DNA of 54,738 nucleotides from an uncultured Bacillota bacterium (GTDB lineage: Bacteria > Bacillota > Clostridia > Peptostreptococcales > Anaerovoracaceae): positions 1 to 54,738 of the forward strand of contig CASDUO010000005.1 in assembly GCA_949284065.1 (NCBI GenBank), given 5' to 3'. The translations under genes and the position numbers were made by a program. Shown here piece after piece: positions 54,486 through 54,738 of this stretch. Within the stretch, counting starts at the first letter, position 1; every line of letters begins with the position of its first letter. The notes below the pieces were generated by a model. That model did no database searches and was not told where the DNA came from. It saw only the letters and a program-made list of their open reading frames with translations.

Positions 54486-54738
54486 TTATTCCATAGGATT
54501 CAATCTTATATTCTCCATCTCTTCTTCAAAATCTGATCCCAGAAAATATTTTTTCGGCGGTTCTATTTTTTCACCCCTTGCCAGTCTATCTATACCTTCT
54601 TTGACTTTTTCCGGTCTTGCAGGAAGTTCATATATCCTTACACCAGTAGCGTTATATATGGCATTTATTACTGCCATATGTCCAGCAGATTGAAAAGCTT
54701 CTGATGCACCGGATGATCCATAGGGGTTTGTACTCCTA
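54486..54738 (-). CDS. xanthine dehydrogenase-like molybdopterin-binding subunit, C-terminal fragment
   Basis: The last ~83 residues of a large molybdenum hydroxylase subunit enter from the right edge. They read NPYGSSGASEAFQSAGHMAVINAIYNATGVRIYELPARPEKV before a tail EPPKKYFLGSDFEEEMENIRLNPME. The ending ...INAIYNATGVRI(Y)ELPARPEKV is characteristic of xanthine dehydrogenase/aldehyde oxidase family members. Such enzymes hydroxylate purines or oxidise aldehydes with a molybdopterin cofactor, and in clostridia are often selenium-dependent. The 5' part, including the Mo site, is outside the window, so substrate and cofactor type cannot be judged. Confidence 0.8.
   Translation of the reverse strand, partial: RSTNPYGSSGASEAFQSAGHMAVINAIYNATGVRIYELPARPEKVKEGIDRLARGEKIEPPKKYFLGSDFEEEMENIRLNPME

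Overview
The window looks like the chromosome of an anaerobic, amino-acid-fermenting member of the Bacillota, class Clostridia. The evidence is the gene families: a glycine cleavage operon under a tandem glycine riboswitch, the sigma-I/RsgI pair, ComEB-type dCMP deaminase, a high-molecular-weight rubredoxin, an F-type ATP synthase whose c subunit carries a sodium-type ion site, and the tail of a molybdopterin hydroxylase. A Family XIII-like relative is a guess. Most genes lie on the minus strand in tight operons with short overlaps. No rRNA, tRNA or CRISPR array was seen.

Positions 1-1240 are accessory. The end of an IS3-like element cuts off the 5' part of a HipA-like kinase gene. It is followed by a compact unit: a promoter, two 49-nt repeats that can each fold as a pseudoknot, an intrinsic terminator, a good ribosome site and a 96-residue orphan protein. 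This is the layout of a type III toxin-antitoxin locus, although the protein is not a recognised toxin family. It is one of the best candidates here for something undescribed.

Positions 1380-11420 form one operon read leftwards: promoter, tandem glycine riboswitch with terminator, a gcvT-glyA fusion, gcvH, gcvPA, gcvPB, lplA, lpd and sdaA. Together they would turn two glycines into serine and then pyruvate, releasing CO2, ammonia and NADH.

Positions 11560-16970 hold sigI-rsgI, then an RsgI-like lipoprotein, a VTC-type polyphosphate polymerase, a DUF4956 membrane protein and a CotH-family kinase. Two matching GACCCCG-N19-CGWATWCT sequences, before sigI and before the lipoprotein gene, suggest both units are driven by SigI. 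RsgI and the lipoprotein end in the same Gly/Ser/Tyr/Asp-rich tail.

Positions 17150-24360 carry trmO, DUF554, DsrE-like, patatin, MFS exporter, FAD-dehydrogenase and putrescine aminotransferase genes. Positions 24362-31951 are the ATP synthase operon (atpI-B-E-F-H-A-G-D-C) ending in a TM1266-family gene and an orphan; atpI appears to be leaderless. Positions 32071-36400 are glnS-truA-comEB-MATE. A structured, unexplained intergenic region follows, then a two-component system, thlA, and an operon of sirtuin, Fe-alcohol dehydrogenase, surE, isochorismatase-like and DUF2156 genes.

Positions 45200-48300 run rightwards: a flavin reductase-rubredoxin, then a radical SAM/DUF4130-type DNA repair pair whose promoter is flanked by two LexA-type boxes. 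The right end has an FHA-RodA fusion with a penicillin-binding protein, a TSCPD-CDF-DUF2804 operon, and the C-terminus of a molybdopterin hydroxylase subunit cut by the window edge.
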